From assembly GCA_032718475.1 (NCBI GenBank), contig JAUCBJ010006691.1, positions 62,001 to 126,000 of the forward strand: a stretch of DNA of 64,000 bases, in the 5' to 3' direction. Position numbers and translations under genes: made by a program. Numbering within the stretch: position 1 is the stretch's first letter; the number at the start of each line of letters is the position of its first letter. Source of the stretch: Nemertoderma westbladi (lineage: Eukaryota > Xenacoelomorpha > Nemertodermatida > Nemertodermatidae). The notes beneath the pieces are model-generated. The model did no database searches, was not told the DNA's origin, and saw only the letters and a program-made list of their open reading frames with translations. Shown here one piece after another: positions 24,762-35,714 of this stretch.

Positions 24762-25508
24762 ATGGCTGGAATAGGTGGGATGTTTAATCGAGCGTTTCAG
24801 AAAGCTGGAGAAACTGTAGGGAGTGCGGAAAAAACAGCGTTCCCGGAAGATATCCAGGAAGCGATAATGCTGGCAGAGTCGACAAAGAAATGGACTGAAA
24901 CGATAATAACAAACGCTGAGACGATGGTGTTACCGAACCCCGCAGCGAGAGTGGAAGACTTCGTACTGAAGAAGATGAATAAAGAGAAGACGAAAGATGA
25001 ACGATTGCGAGAGAACGAAGCGTTGGGTAACACTTTCGTAGCGGCAGGGCAACAGTACGGAACGCTGAGCGAGTACGGAGGTGCGTTAGTGAAGGTCGGG
25101 ATAGTGGAACAGAAGTTGGGGCAGGCGGAACGTGAGTGGGCGAAGGGGACCAACAACCGTTTCGTTGTACCGATGAGAATATTCCTTGATGGAGATATGA
25201 AACAGATAAACATCGAACGGGAGCTTCTCGAGACAAAACGACTCGACCTCGACTTCGCGAAGAATAAGTTTAAGAAGACGCCGACTCAACAAACGGAACG
25301 GGATTTAAGGGAGGCCCAGAATAGTTTCGACGAACAGGCGGCGGCTACAAGGAAGATTTGCAGCGGGATCAACCAGTGCCACAAGCAGCAGCTGAGTTGT
25401 CTTCGGCAATTGGTTGAAGCGCAGCACCGATACTATAAGGAGTCGTTGGCTCACGTTGAGGAGTTGAGGAAGGAGTTGGATGCAACGCTGGGGCCGCTAG
25501 CACAGGAG
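24762..25508 (+). CDS. SH3GLB1: endophilin-B, exon 1 (N-BAR domain)
   Basis: 249 codons encode the N-terminal amphipathic segment and the full BAR domain of endophilin-B: MAGIGGMFNRAFQKAGETVG, then TKKWTETIITNAE, LPNPAARVEDFV, AAGQQYGTLSEYGGALVKVG, RLDLDFAKNKFKK and VEAQHRYYKESLAHVEELRK. The order and residues match SH3GLB proteins (PNPNARIEEFV, YGNALIKCG and KRLDLDAAKT in vertebrates). Endophilin-B dimers bind and bend membranes in autophagy, Golgi and mitochondrial dynamics. Translation starts at the first ATG. The exon ends GAG|GTTAGT at 25508 in phase 0; translation past the donor enters repeat sequence. The gene lies antisense inside a WDR37 intron. Whether it is the B1 or B2 type cannot be decided. 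Confidence 0.93.
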
Positions 25509-27290
25509 GTTAGTAACGGACTGGTAGCAGTGGGTGTTAATACCGGTACCTCTAGTTTACAGGTTAGTACCAGTACCGGAGGTTAATACTGGTACCTCTA
25601 GTACAGGTTAGTACCAGTACCGGAGGTTAATACTGGTACCTCTAGTACAGGTTAGTACCAGTACCAGTAACACCGAAGGTTAATACCGGTACCTCAACAC
25701 AGGTTAGTACCGGTACCTCTAGCACAGGTTAGTACCAGTGCCGGTATCACCGGAGGTCAATACCGGTACCTCTAGCACAGGTTAGTACCAGTACCGGTAG
25801 CCCCGGAGGTTAATACCGGTACCTCTAGCACAGGTTAGTACCAGTACCGGTAATACCGGTACCTCTAGCATAGGAGATTAGTACCAGTACCGGTTGCACC
25901 GGAGGTTAATATCGGTACCTCTAGCACAGGTACCCGTAGCACCGGAGGTTAATACCGGTACCTCTAGCACAGGTTAGTACCAGCACCGGTAGCACCGGAG
26001 GTTAATACCGGTACCTCTAGCACAGGTTAGTACCAGTACCGGTAATACCGGAGGTTAATACCGGTACCTCTAGCACAGATTAGTACCAGTACCGGTAGCA
26101 CCGGAGGTTAGTACCGGTACCTATAGCACAGGTTAGTACCAGTACCGGTAGCACCGGAGGTTAATGCCGGTACCTCTAGCACAGGTTAGTACCAGTACCG
26201 GTAGCACCGGAGGTTAATACCGGTACCTCTAGCACAGGTTAGTACAAGTACCGGTAGCACAGGAGGTTAATACCGGTACCTCTAGCACAGGTTAGTACCA
26301 GTACCGGTAGCACCGGAGGTTAATACTGGTACCTCTAGCACAGGTTAGTACCAGTACCGGTAGTACCGGAGGTTAATACGGTAACTCTAGCACAGGAGGT
26401 TAGTACGAGTACTGGTAGCACCGGAGATTAATACCGTACCTCTAGCACAGGTTAGTACCTGTACCGGTAGCACCGGAGGTTAATACCGGTACCCCTAGCA
26501 CAAGTTAGTACCAGTACCGGTAGCACCGGAGGTTAATACCGGTACCTCTAGCACAGGTTAGTACCAGTACCGGTAGCACCGGAGGTTAATACCGGTACCT
26601 CTAGCACAGGTTAGTACCAGTACCGGTTGCACCGGAGATTAATAACGTACCTCTAGCACAGGTTAGTACCAGTACCAGTAACACCGGAGATTAATACCGG
26701 TACCTCTAGCACAGATTAGTACCAGTACCGGTTGCACCGGAGATTAATGACGTACCTCTAACACAGGTTAGTACCGGTACTGGTAGCACAGCCGGTTTGT
26801 ACCGGTACTGGTAGCACACCCGGTTTGTACCGGTACTGGTAGCACAGCAGGTTAGTACCGGTACTGGTATCATAGGGGATTAGTACCGGTACTGGTAGCA
26901 TTGGAGGTTATTAGTATTACCGCTTGCACTGAAGGTTAGTACCGGTACCAGTACCGAAGAAGATTAGTACCGGTGGTACCAGTACCGAAGGAGATTAGTA
27001 TCGGTACCAGTACAGAAGGAGGTTAGTAACGGACAGGTATCACTGGCGGTTAGTACCGGTACAGCTAGCATAGATGGTTAGTAACTGTAGCATAGCCGGT
27101 TAGAACAGGTACCGAAACCACAGAAGGTTAATAGCGCTAGCAGTGCAGTTTAGCGCTGGTACCGGTAGCACCACAGGTTACTAACGGAACCGGTTGAACC
27201 AGTGGTTACTAACGGAACCGGTTGCACCAGTGATTAGCGGTGGTTTGTAGAATCGGGGTTTAATACTACTGCTAGCACCGGAGGTAAGCA
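25495..27290 (+). repeat. intronic minisatellite of about 53 bp carrying 5' splice-site copies
   Basis: Units of about 53 bp contain CTCTAGCACAGGTTAGTACC, AGTACCGGTAGCACCGGAGG and TTAATACCGGTACC. The first, diverged unit overlaps the coding exon: CTAGCACAGGAGGTTAGTAA at 25497-25516 spans the exon-intron junction. The authentic donor GTTAGT is thus repeated at least 20 times across the intron. Units decay after about 26770, where they shorten to GGTACTGGTAGCACAGCCGG-type sequence. Confidence 0.93.
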
Positions 27291-27383
27291 CTAAGCACAA
27301 GAAATTACTACCGAAAGGATTACATGTTGTTGTACAGGATATTTCTAAATACAAGAGCCATCACTTCTGACTGCTGTCCTTAG

Positions 27384-27623
27384 GTTGAGTACACGGAATC
27401 TTCGTATGTACTAAACGCTACTGATGGGGCCACTGTATCGCGGAAGGCTAGAGTTCTATACGATTACGACCCACAGGATGTCAGCGGGATGGCTTGTAAG
27501 ACAGATGATATCATCACGGTGTACATCGTACCCGGCACAGAGGATACTGCCGAGTGGGTGTTAGGTGAAACTATGGATCACAACAAAGGGAGGATACCCG
27601 TATCATACATAGAGATTCTATAA
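27384..27623 (+). CDS. SH3GLB1: endophilin-B, exon 2 (SH3 domain)
   Basis: The acceptor is TGTCCTTAG|GTTGAG at 27384; 79 codons follow to TAA at 27621-27623. The exon encodes a short linker and a C-terminal SH3 domain: KARVLYDYDPQDVSGMACKT, DDIITVYIV, EWVLGE and KGRIPVSYIEIL. This matches the SH3GLB SH3 (KARVLYDYD, DEVITV, KGKVPITYLELL). The ALYDY-type motif, the acidic RT-loop region, the Trp of the binding groove and the SYIE end are all present. Joined to exon 1 in phase 0 the protein is 328 residues, slightly shorter than vertebrate endophilin-B1 because the BAR-SH3 linker is short. Confidence 0.93.
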   Translation, partial: VEYTESSYVLNATDGATVSRKARVLYDYDPQDVSGMACKTDDIITVYIVPGTEDTAEWVLGETMDHNKGRIPVSYIEIL

Positions 27624-27825
27624 GTTACACGTATCCTATATAGAAATTCTATAGTAAAAGATAACCCTACACATTGAAATAATATAAGATATACCAGTAT
27701 CCTATATATTTAGAAATAATATATTATAACACGTCTCCTACATATAAATACTATAAGATAGATGTCTCCTATTATATGATAAAAAAAATCAAGTGTATTA
27801 TAATTACTAGTAATTAACTATCGTA

Positions 27826-28710
27826 TCACTGCGGGTGTTACATACTACAATGTGGGTGTCACATACTACAATGTGGGTGTCACATACTACAATGTGGGTG
27901 TCACATACTACAATGTGGGTGCCACATACTGCAATGTGGGTGTCACACACTACAATGTGGGTGTCACATACTGCAATGTGGGTGTCACATACTACAATGT
28001 GGGTGTCACATACTGCAATGTGGGTGTCACATACTACAATGTGGGTGTCACATACTGCAATGTGGGTGTCACATACTACAATGTGGGTGTCACATACTGC
28101 AATGTGGGTGTCACATACTACAATGTGGGTGTCACATACTGCAATGTGGGTGTCACATACTACAATGTGGGTGTCACATACTGCAATGTGGGTGTCACAT
28201 ACTACAATGTGGGTGTCACATACTACAATGTGGGTGTCACATACTACAATGTGGGTGTCACATACTGCAATGTGGGTGTCACATACTACAATGTGGGTGT
28301 CACATACTACAATGTGGGTGTCACATACTGCAATGTGGGTGTCACATACTGCAATGTGGGTGTCACATACTGCAATGTGGGTGTCACATACTACAATGTG
28401 GGTGTCACATACTGCAATGTGGGTGTCACATACTCAATGTGGGTGTCACATACTGCAATGTGGGTGTCACATACTACAATGTGGGTGTCACATACTGCAA
28501 TGTGGGTGTCACATACTACAATGTGGGTGTCACATACTACAATGTGGGTGTCACATACTGCAATGTGGGTGTCACATACTACAATGTGGGTGTCACATAC
28601 TGCAATGTGGGTGTCACATACTACAATGTGGGTGTCACATACTACAATGTGGGTACCACATACTGCAATGTGGGTGTCACATACTGCAATGTGGGTGTCA
28701 CATACTGCCA
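27826..28710. repeat. 21-bp minisatellite
   Basis: About 41 units of TGGGTGTCACATACTACAAT + G, alternating TACTACAATG with TACTGCAATG. It lies 200 bp beyond the endophilin-B stop and within the WDR37 intron. A 2-bp loss near 28434 shifts the frame. Open frames of up to 298 codons on it result from a unit length divisible by three. On the WDR37 sense strand each unit reads GCAGTATGTGACACCC or GTAGTATGTGACACCC. Confidence 0.96.
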
Positions 28711-29029
28711 ATCTACAACCCTAAATCCTGATTTGCGATATATAAAATGAAAACTCCTTAAAATATTTTGTTTTAATAAAAAGTAACTTATCTATTGAGA
28801 CTTCACATACACTTAGGATTATAAATATTGTATGTTGCTAAACATCGATGTGTATAAATTATTTGCTTGTAGAATAGTTGTTATAAAGTCTAATAAATAG
28901 TTTTACCAATGTGCGTTCATCTTTTAAACACGGCGAAAGCCAATTAGTTCCCATATTACCATGGGAACTTAATTCCCCACGTTACCCAGACAAGTAAATG
29001 TAAACAATTAGTTGTTATTAAGAACTGAC

Positions 29030-29169
29030 CTGCACCATTGTGACCGTGATATTCCAGGAGACAGGCCCCCGAGTCGACCAACCAGATGCGAGCTGTGCGA
29101 TCAGCTGAAGCTGAGCCAATCAGAGACGAGGTACCCGTGTGACTAAGATTTAACTCCCAGACACCATCC
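29030..29169 (-). CDS. WDR37: WDR37 internal exon (WD40 repeat)
   Basis: The acceptor CTCTGTAG|GG lies at 29169 and the donor GTGCAG|GTCAGT at 29030. The 46 complete codons encode DGVWELNLSHTGTSSLIGSA and SADRTARIWLVDSGACLLEY then HGHNGA, a near match to the WDR37 blade 'HRDGIWEVSV...[29 protein letters not shown]'. Phases agree on both sides: AG|G (Arg) with the upstream exon at 32418-32547, and G|TA (Val) with the downstream exon at 19524-19766. The intron to that exon is 9.3 kb and holds endophilin-B on the opposite strand, the 21-bp array and the fold-back element. Confidence 0.9.
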
Positions 29170-29569
29170 CTACAGAGATCATGGAATAATAGTAATAGAT
29201 TAGAGCAACCCAAACAATTATCCATTCTCCCATAATATGTGTCCCCTAAAACCCACAGACCAACAAGTGTATTAATTAATTATAGTAACCAGGTGGTGGC
29301 GATCTATAGGAACTGTTCTAGGGATCTTAACCTCGAATGATAAGTTTATTTAACCAAAGGTTTATTATTGGCGCAATTGAGGACTAATCCTCAACACATT
29401 TGTGAAAGGGTAGTTAGTATATCATGGCCCATCACGTGTTTATTACAAAAAAATACAAAGATGTAAGTCATATTGCCTCACATACCACCAATTATATCTT
29501 ATTAAAATCGTATTTTCCAACTACCCACTATAATACAACATGTATGTAACATGTCAACATTTAAATTCT

Positions 29570-32417
29570 GGTAACCTTTAATATACTCATGACATATACA
29601 TATCTGTAACTTATGGTAACGTATACAAACCTGTTACTTATGGTAACGTATACAAACCTGTTACTTATGGCCATAGATATACACCTATAACTTACGTTGA
29701 TAAACAAACCCTGTAAATTCCGGCTCCAAACGCCAAACTTAACTTTTGGACATACCAACAATCAACATGTAACTGCACCTAGCGTGCACTAACCTTTAAC
29801 TTACTGACACATATACCAACATGTAACTGCACCTAGCGTGCACTAACCTTTAACTTACTGACACATATACCAACATGTAACTGCACCTAGCCGTGCACTA
29901 ACCTGTAACTTGCTGACACATATACCAACATGTAACTGTAACTTGCCACGCGCTAACCTATAACTTACACACACATATACTAACATGTAACTGCACCTAG
30001 CCGGGCACTAACCTGTAACTTACTGACACATATACCAACATGTAAATGCACCTAGCCGTGCACTAACCTGTAACTTACTGACACATATAGTATATATCAA
30101 CATGTAACTGCACGTAGCCGTGCAATAACCTGTAACTTACACACACATATACTAACATGTAACTGCACCTAGCCGGGCACTAACCTGTAACTTACTGACA
30201 CAAATACCAACATGTAACTGCACCTAGCCGGGCACTAACCTGTAACAAATGGACACATATACCAACATGTAACTGTAACCTGCCATGCACTAACCTGTAA
30301 CTTACACACACATATACTAACATGTAACTGCACCTAGCCGGGCACTAACCTGTAACTTACTGACACAAATACCAACATGTAACTGCACCTAGCCGGGCAC
30401 TAACCTGTAACATATGGACACATATACCAACATGTAACTGTAACCTGCCATGCACTAACCTGTAACTTACACACGCATATACTAACATGTAACTGCACCT
30501 AGCCGGGCACTAACCTGTAACATATGGACACATATACCAACATGTAACTGTAACCTGCCATGCACTAACCTGTAACTTACACACACATATACTAACATGT
30601 AACTGCACCTAGCCGGGCACTAACCTGTAACTTACTGACACAAATACCAACATGTAACTGCACCTAGCCGGGCACTAACCTGTAACATATGGACACATAT
30701 ACCAACATGTAACTGTAACCTGCCATGCACTAACCTGTAACTTACACACACATATACTAACATGTAACTGCACCTAGCCGGGCACTAACCTGTAACTTAC
30801 TGACACATATACCAACATGTAACTGCACCTAGCCGGGCACTAACCTGCAACTTATGGACACATATACCAACATGTAACTGTAACCTGCCATGCACTAACC
30901 TGTAACTTACACACACATATACTAACATGTAACTGCACCTATCCGGGCACTAACCTGTAACTTACTGACACAAATACCAACATGTAACTGCACCTAGCCG
31001 GGCACTAACCTGTAACATATGGACACATATACCAACATGTAACTGTAACCTGCCATGCACTAACCTGTAACTTACACACACATATACTAACATGTAACTG
31101 CACCTAGCCGGGCACTAACCTGTAACTTACTGACACAAATACCAACATGTAACTACACCTAGCCGGGCACTAACCTGTAACATATGGACACATATACCAA
31201 CATGTAACTGTAACCTGCCATGCACTAACCTGTAACTTACACACACATATACTAACATGTAACTGCACCTAGCCGGGCACTAACCTGTAACTTACTGACA
31301 CATATACCAACATGTAACTGCACCTAGCCGGGCACTAACCTGCAACTTATGGACACATATACCAACATGTAACTGCACCTAGACGTGCACGTGCACTAAC
31401 CTGTAACTTACACACACATATACTAACATGTAACTGCACCTAGCCGGGCACTAACCTGTAACTTACACACACATATACTAACATGTAACTGCACCTAGCC
31501 GGGCACTAACCTATAACTTATGGACACATATACCAACATGTAACTGTAACCTGCCATGCACTAACCTGTAACTTACACACACATATACTAACATGTAACT
31601 GCACCTAGCCGGGCACTAACCTGTAACTTACACACACATATACTAACATGTAACTACACCTAGCCATGCACTAACCTGTAACTTACTGACACATATACCA
31701 ACATGTAACTGCACCTAGCCGTGCACTAACCTGTAACTTACTGACACATATACCAACTTGTAACAGTATAGTCGTACGCTATCCTGTAACTTACTGACAC
31801 ATATACCAACATGTAACTGCACCTAGCCGTGCACTAACCTGTAACTTACTGACACATATACCAACTTGTAACAGTATAGTCGTGCGCTATCCTGTAACTT
31901 ACTGACACATATACCAACTTATAACAGTATAGTCGTGCGCTATCCTGTAACTTACTGACACATATACCAACTTGTAACAGTATAGTCGTGCGCTATCCTG
32001 TAACTTACTGACACATATACCAACTTGTAACAGTATAGTCGTGCACTAACCTGTAACTTACTGAAACATATACCAACATGTAACTGCACCTAGCCGTGCG
32101 CTATCCTGTAACTTACTGACACATATACCAACTTGTAACAGTATAGTCGTGCACTAACCTGTAACTTACTGACACATATACCAACTTGTAACAGTATAGT
32201 CGTGCACTAACCTGTAACTTACTGAAACATATACAAACATGTAACTGCACCTAGCCGGGCACTAACATGTAACTTACTGACACATATACCAACATGTAAC
32301 TGCACCTAGCCGTGCACTAATCTGTAACTTACTGACACATATACCAACATGTAACTGCACCTAGCGTGCACTAACCTGTAACTTACGGACACATATACCA
32401 ACTAGCCGTGCACTAAC
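29570..32417 (-). repeat. intronic minisatellite of about 55 bp rich in 5' splice-site copies
   Basis: About 50 units fill the intron between two WDR37 exons. On the WDR37 sense (minus) strand a unit reads GTAAGTTACAGGTTAGTGCC, CGGCTAGGTGCAGTTACATG, TTGGTATATGTGTCA. It therefore carries both GTAAGT and CAG|GTTAGT. The first unit starts at the authentic donor of the exon ending at 32418 (CACAG|GTTAGTGCACGGCTAG). From about 30130 to 31370 a three-unit higher-order pattern of about 164-165 bp is visible (plus-strand marks ACTTACTGACAC, ACATATGGACAC, ACTTACACACAC). Confidence 0.93.
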
Positions 32418-32547
32418 CTGTGTCCCCTGTAATTCCGTTCGTAAGTACAACCCACACTGGATCCAGTTGCTTTGAAACTGCTCACCAACTTCCCAGCTGA
32501 GGCTTTGTAGGTCGTTTTAATGCGCCGACCAAGTTGTGCTCCCGAAC
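32418..32547 (-). CDS. WDR37: WDR37 internal exon (pre-WD40 linker)
   Basis: This short exon has acceptor TTGTGTAG|GTTCGG and donor CACAG|GTTAGT. It encodes SGAQLGRRIKTTYKASAGKL then VSSFKATGSS and RNYRGH. This corresponds to the conserved WDR37 stretch '[25 protein letters not shown]...GHR' just before the first WD40 repeat. The terminal AG joins G of the next exon to give Arg, completing GH-R-DGVWE. The N-terminal exons (coiled-coil part) were not found between here and 46 kb; they may be short, or lie beyond TTLL12, which would then be nested in the same gene. Confidence 0.85.
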
Positions 32548-33397
32548 CTACACAAACAAACAGTATACTTTCGTTAGGCCTATATTGTTATGTTGCATCT
32601 TACACAAAGGTTTCAGTTTAGTTTTATTTTCGTTCAATTTTCTTAAAAGCACTCGGCAAGTGAACTCCTTCGTATGCATCATTACAAGTCAATTTATATA
32701 GTTAAACACTTGTAATCCAATTTCAACTAACATTTGCTTTGCTCACAATATTGTAATAAGAATTGTAACAAACTTAGGAGATCCAAATTTACAAATGAAC
32801 TACATTTTCTCTGACTTCAGTCTGAAAACATTCAACCAGCATATATTGAAAAACGTAATATGGATAAACTCCCGTTGTGCTTGTCGTGCCAATTTAACTT
32901 CGTGTTTTCTTGTCCACAACAATTTTCGTATCACAAGGAATAAAGGGGTATAAACATTACCACGACAACCAACAACCACAACCGACAATGACAAATATGA
33001 AACAACTGTAACCTGAGCTGCTGTTGACTCTCGTTTATTGCTTTGCTAATAAAAGATTCCCACTGTAGTAACCTGCTCCTTTCTTTCCAATAATCATATC
33101 AATATATCAAATGAGCATGGCACATACGAATATATTGATAATACAATAATATTAATAATATAAATATACATTAATTTCGTTGTAAGGTGCTCAGGGTTCA
33201 ATCAGCTCGCTAAATTGATAAATAATGATTACGGAACGGCATAGCGTTTACACAGGAAATGAGGAGAACCTATTTTGGATTACATTGAAAGAAAAAAAAT
33301 AATGCAATATTCAAAACAATAGTTTGTGTTTGTATTTCATCCTTCAATATATTTTTTGCATGAAATAAACAGCACAAAATATTTCAAACAATTATAA
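32548..33397. other. spacer between WDR37 exon and TTLL12 3' end
   Basis: I found no convincing coding sequence here. 33020-33095 holds a partial copy (minus strand) of the dispersed repeat seen at 35528, 49160 and 56552, recognisable by TAACCTGCTCCTTTC and CGTTTATTG. A 64-codon open frame at 32800-32994 has no recognisable domain. Confidence 0.45.
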
Positions 33398-35275
33398 CTA
33401 AATCAACCTCTTAAAATATTCCAACTGCGGTTCACCCAGTATAAGTTGCCGGAACATGTTGCCATAGAAACATGGTACATCCCGCACCGCTCTATCTGTG
33501 TCCGGCGCGAAATTCAACTCCAAAATAACCGGTTGAATTCCGCGAGAATTGTGATTACCTCCGCTACTAACGGCTGATTGCTCGCTCCACATCAACATCA
33601 AATCGCAACCGTACTGCGCGACACTCTGGGGATTATGCGCAATCCCAGGACTACCCGCAAGAGGCGTACACGCGAACTCAAAGATTTCCTTAAACATATT
33701 CTCAATGGAGGATTCAACGTCACCCCACGGATATTCAGGGTATTGTTCCTTCCAAATCAGTTTAAACCCGTGGCAATCAACTTCCCTCCAACCATCCGCA
33801 GTACCTTCCGCCTCTCTGTACATATTCGCGACCGTATAATGTCTATCCCAATCGTCTAAGTCAGACAAACGAAACGGCCTGTTAGCGAAACGCAACCAAA
33901 ACTGGCGATGGATATAAACCTCTAGCGGTTGCACACTGGCGAGGTACAAACAATATCTTATATCCAATTTAACCTTACCGACTTCTGGGAATTCCACTAA
34001 CACAGGGTCCTCCACATACTTCTGCACTATAACCGGACCGGTTTCAACCTGGCGAATAATCTCGGATAAATCACAACTGATTGTGATTCCTAAGCTACGA
34101 CTCAAATTCCACGGCTTTACTATCCAATGGAGATCTTTCTTTCTCCTACGACGTTGTTGAAACTCCCAAACGAATTCTAAAAGTTGGTAATTTAGATTGA
34201 AGGTGGGAAGAAGCCATTTAGGTAGAGCTTTAGCTTCTTTTAGACAACGAGTTTGGACTAAAGCAGCTAACTTGTGTTTTGTTGTAAGGAAGGCTTCCTC
34301 TCGGAACTGGTTCACTACAGTATTAGGATAATTTTCGCTTAGTTCTTTATAACTCCTATAATGGTCTTTTACCCACAGAATATCAGCATCGGATTCCGTA
34401 TCGACCAATAGGAAGTCGTTGTCATTAGACAGTGATTCAGCCACACTAGCGTAATCTGAGTAAACACGGACAGGACGTCTGCTAATGGCGGGATTACTTA
34501 GCCCTTCTCGACAAGTCGACCCGTAATTACCTTTAAACAACACTTCCTGCTCTATATCGTGAATAGGTTGTGGTTCTTCCTTTAATTCGAAGTCAAACCA
34601 CGGAATACCTCGAACTCTCCTTAGCAATTCCATGTCTAAAGGAATTCCGTAAAGAAAGTCGCGACTTAGAGAATCCCCACAAGATAAATCAGAGATAGGA
34701 AACAGTAAAGAGAATAGAGATTGCTTATCTGCGTAAAAGAATGGGACAATTCTACAATTAGGATTGTCGCTATGATGGATTCGCGACCCAAAGTGTTCTA
34801 GAATGTACCAGTAAGGCATCTCCTCATCTATAGACTGCATATTTCCGAACATAAAAGTTTGGCTAAACTTCCAAGTTTCTCGGTAAAGCAAATCAACTAC
34901 CTCATCAAGGGAAGCTGTATCATCTACACGATCGGCGAGATCCATGATATCCACTAATTCATCTCGCAATTTAGGGAACTCTTTAAGATTGACGCGAGCG
35001 GTGTTGCTTTTATAGGTCCACACGTGGTCCACAAGGAAGATGCTATTGGGGTCGGATTGTTTAAGCCCTTGTTCCGCCACTACCACAACCCGCCAACCGT
35101 TTCCCTTGTCTGGCTCTCTCATACCGATGAACTCTCCAGCGTCGTTGATACCATTAGTTAGTTTATCGTAGAGACCCCGTTGTAGATGAGTGGGGATCCC
35201 GGAACGGTTAAGTTGGGGTCCGTGGACAGTTATAAATGAAAGGAAACCATCGGCTTCTGCGTCACCCACCTCCAT
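33398..35275 (-). CDS. TTLL12: tubulin--tyrosine ligase-like protein 12
   Basis: A single uninterrupted frame of 625 residues, close to the vertebrate TTLL12 length (about 644). The N-terminal half carries TTLL12-specific sequence (HGPQLNRSGIP, DPNSIFLVDHVWTY, ETWKFSQTF, MPYWYILEHFGSRIHHSDNP, VPFFY), corresponding to the region described as SET-like. The C-terminal TTL ATP-grasp domain shows SDADILWVKDHY, HWIVKPWNLSRSLG, VGKVKLDIRY, WLRFANRPF, DDWDRHYTV and, near residue 583, VILELNFAPDTDRA. TTLL12 lacks demonstrated tyrosine-ligase activity in vertebrates and has been linked to tubulin detyrosination, histone methylation and antiviral signalling. The start is the first ATG, aligning near the vertebrate N-terminus. 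The gene appears intronless within the coding sequence. Confidence 0.95.
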   Translation of the reverse strand: MEVGDAEADGFLSFITVHGPQLNRSGIPTHLQRGLYDKLTNGINDAGEFIGMREPDKGNGWRVVVVAEQGLKQSDPNSIFLVDHVWTYKSNTARVNLKEFPKLRDELVDIMDLADRVDDTASLDEVVDLLYRETWKFSQTFMFGNMQSIDEEMPYWYILEHFGSRIHHSDNPNCRIVPFFYADKQSLFSLLFPISDLSCGDSLSRDFLYGIPLDMELLRRVRGIPWFDFELKEEPQPIHDIEQEVLFKGNYGSTCREGLSNPAISRRPVRVYSDYASVAESLSNDNDFLLVDTESDADILWVKDHYRSYKELSENYPNTVVNQFREEAFLTTKHKLAALVQTRCLKEAKALPKWLLPTFNLNYQLLEFVWEFQQRRRRKKDLHWIVKPWNLSRSLGITISCDLSEIIRQVETGPVIVQKYVEDPVLVEFPEVGKVKLDIRYCLYLASVQPLEVYIHRQFWLRFANRPFRLSDLDDWDRHYTVANMYREAEGTADGWREVDCHGFKLIWKEQYPEYPWGDVESSIENMFKEIFEFACTPLAGSPGIAHNPQSVAQYGCDLMLMWSEQSAVSSGGNHNSRGIQPVILELNFAPDTDRAVRDVPCFYGNMFRQLILGEPQLEYFKRLI

Positions 35276-35527
35276 AACGTCAACGCGAATAAATAATATT
35301 TAATAAATCTTGCGATTATTATTTGTATTCAGATTTTGAGCACCTCTCTCAACTAATAATTTAATATCTGCAATACGCAGTTGAGGTAGGCAGGTAGGCT
35401 ACACTCAACACCAATTTACTGACAGACAGGATTGCAGTACGCCTACAGTAAATAGTGCCACTGTGGCTTCACTCAATGAATTGATATAATTCATCATATA
35501 ACTCACCGAAGCGATTGGTTTAAGAGA
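35276..35527. other. upstream region of TTLL12
   Basis: Short AT-rich 5' flank of TTLL12 (which reads leftwards). No TATA-like site or 5' UTR intron could be supported. Confidence 0.4.
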
Positions 35528-35690
35528 CAGGGGGGGGGGGGGGGGGGGAACTTGACGCAACAAAACCCTCCTTGGCTAATTAATATCCCGCCTCAATGTT
35601 AAATTCTCACTTTAGGGAAAGGAGCAGGATACAGTGGAACGTTATTTTAACCAAAACAATAAACTGAACACAATAGAACAGGATACAGTT
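35528..35690 (+). repeat. dispersed repeat family (poly-G head), copy 1
   Basis: GAGACA + 19 G + AACTTGAC, then CCCGCCTCAATGTTAAATTC, AGGGAAAGGAGCAGG and AACCAAAACAATAAAC. Other copies lie at 56552-56720 (+) and 49160-49262 (-), with partial copies at 33020-33095 and 45670-45735 (-). It behaves like a short interspersed element. No tRNA-like promoter was recognised. Confidence 0.75.
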
Positions 35691-35714
35691 TTATTTTTGC
35701 TAGTATACAGCTGT

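Noticed and set aside
27835-28750. 290-298-codon repetitive proteins (WVSHTTM, VGVTYYN)
   Set aside because: Translations of a 21-bp array in overlapping frames on both strands; no start context, domain or codon bias.
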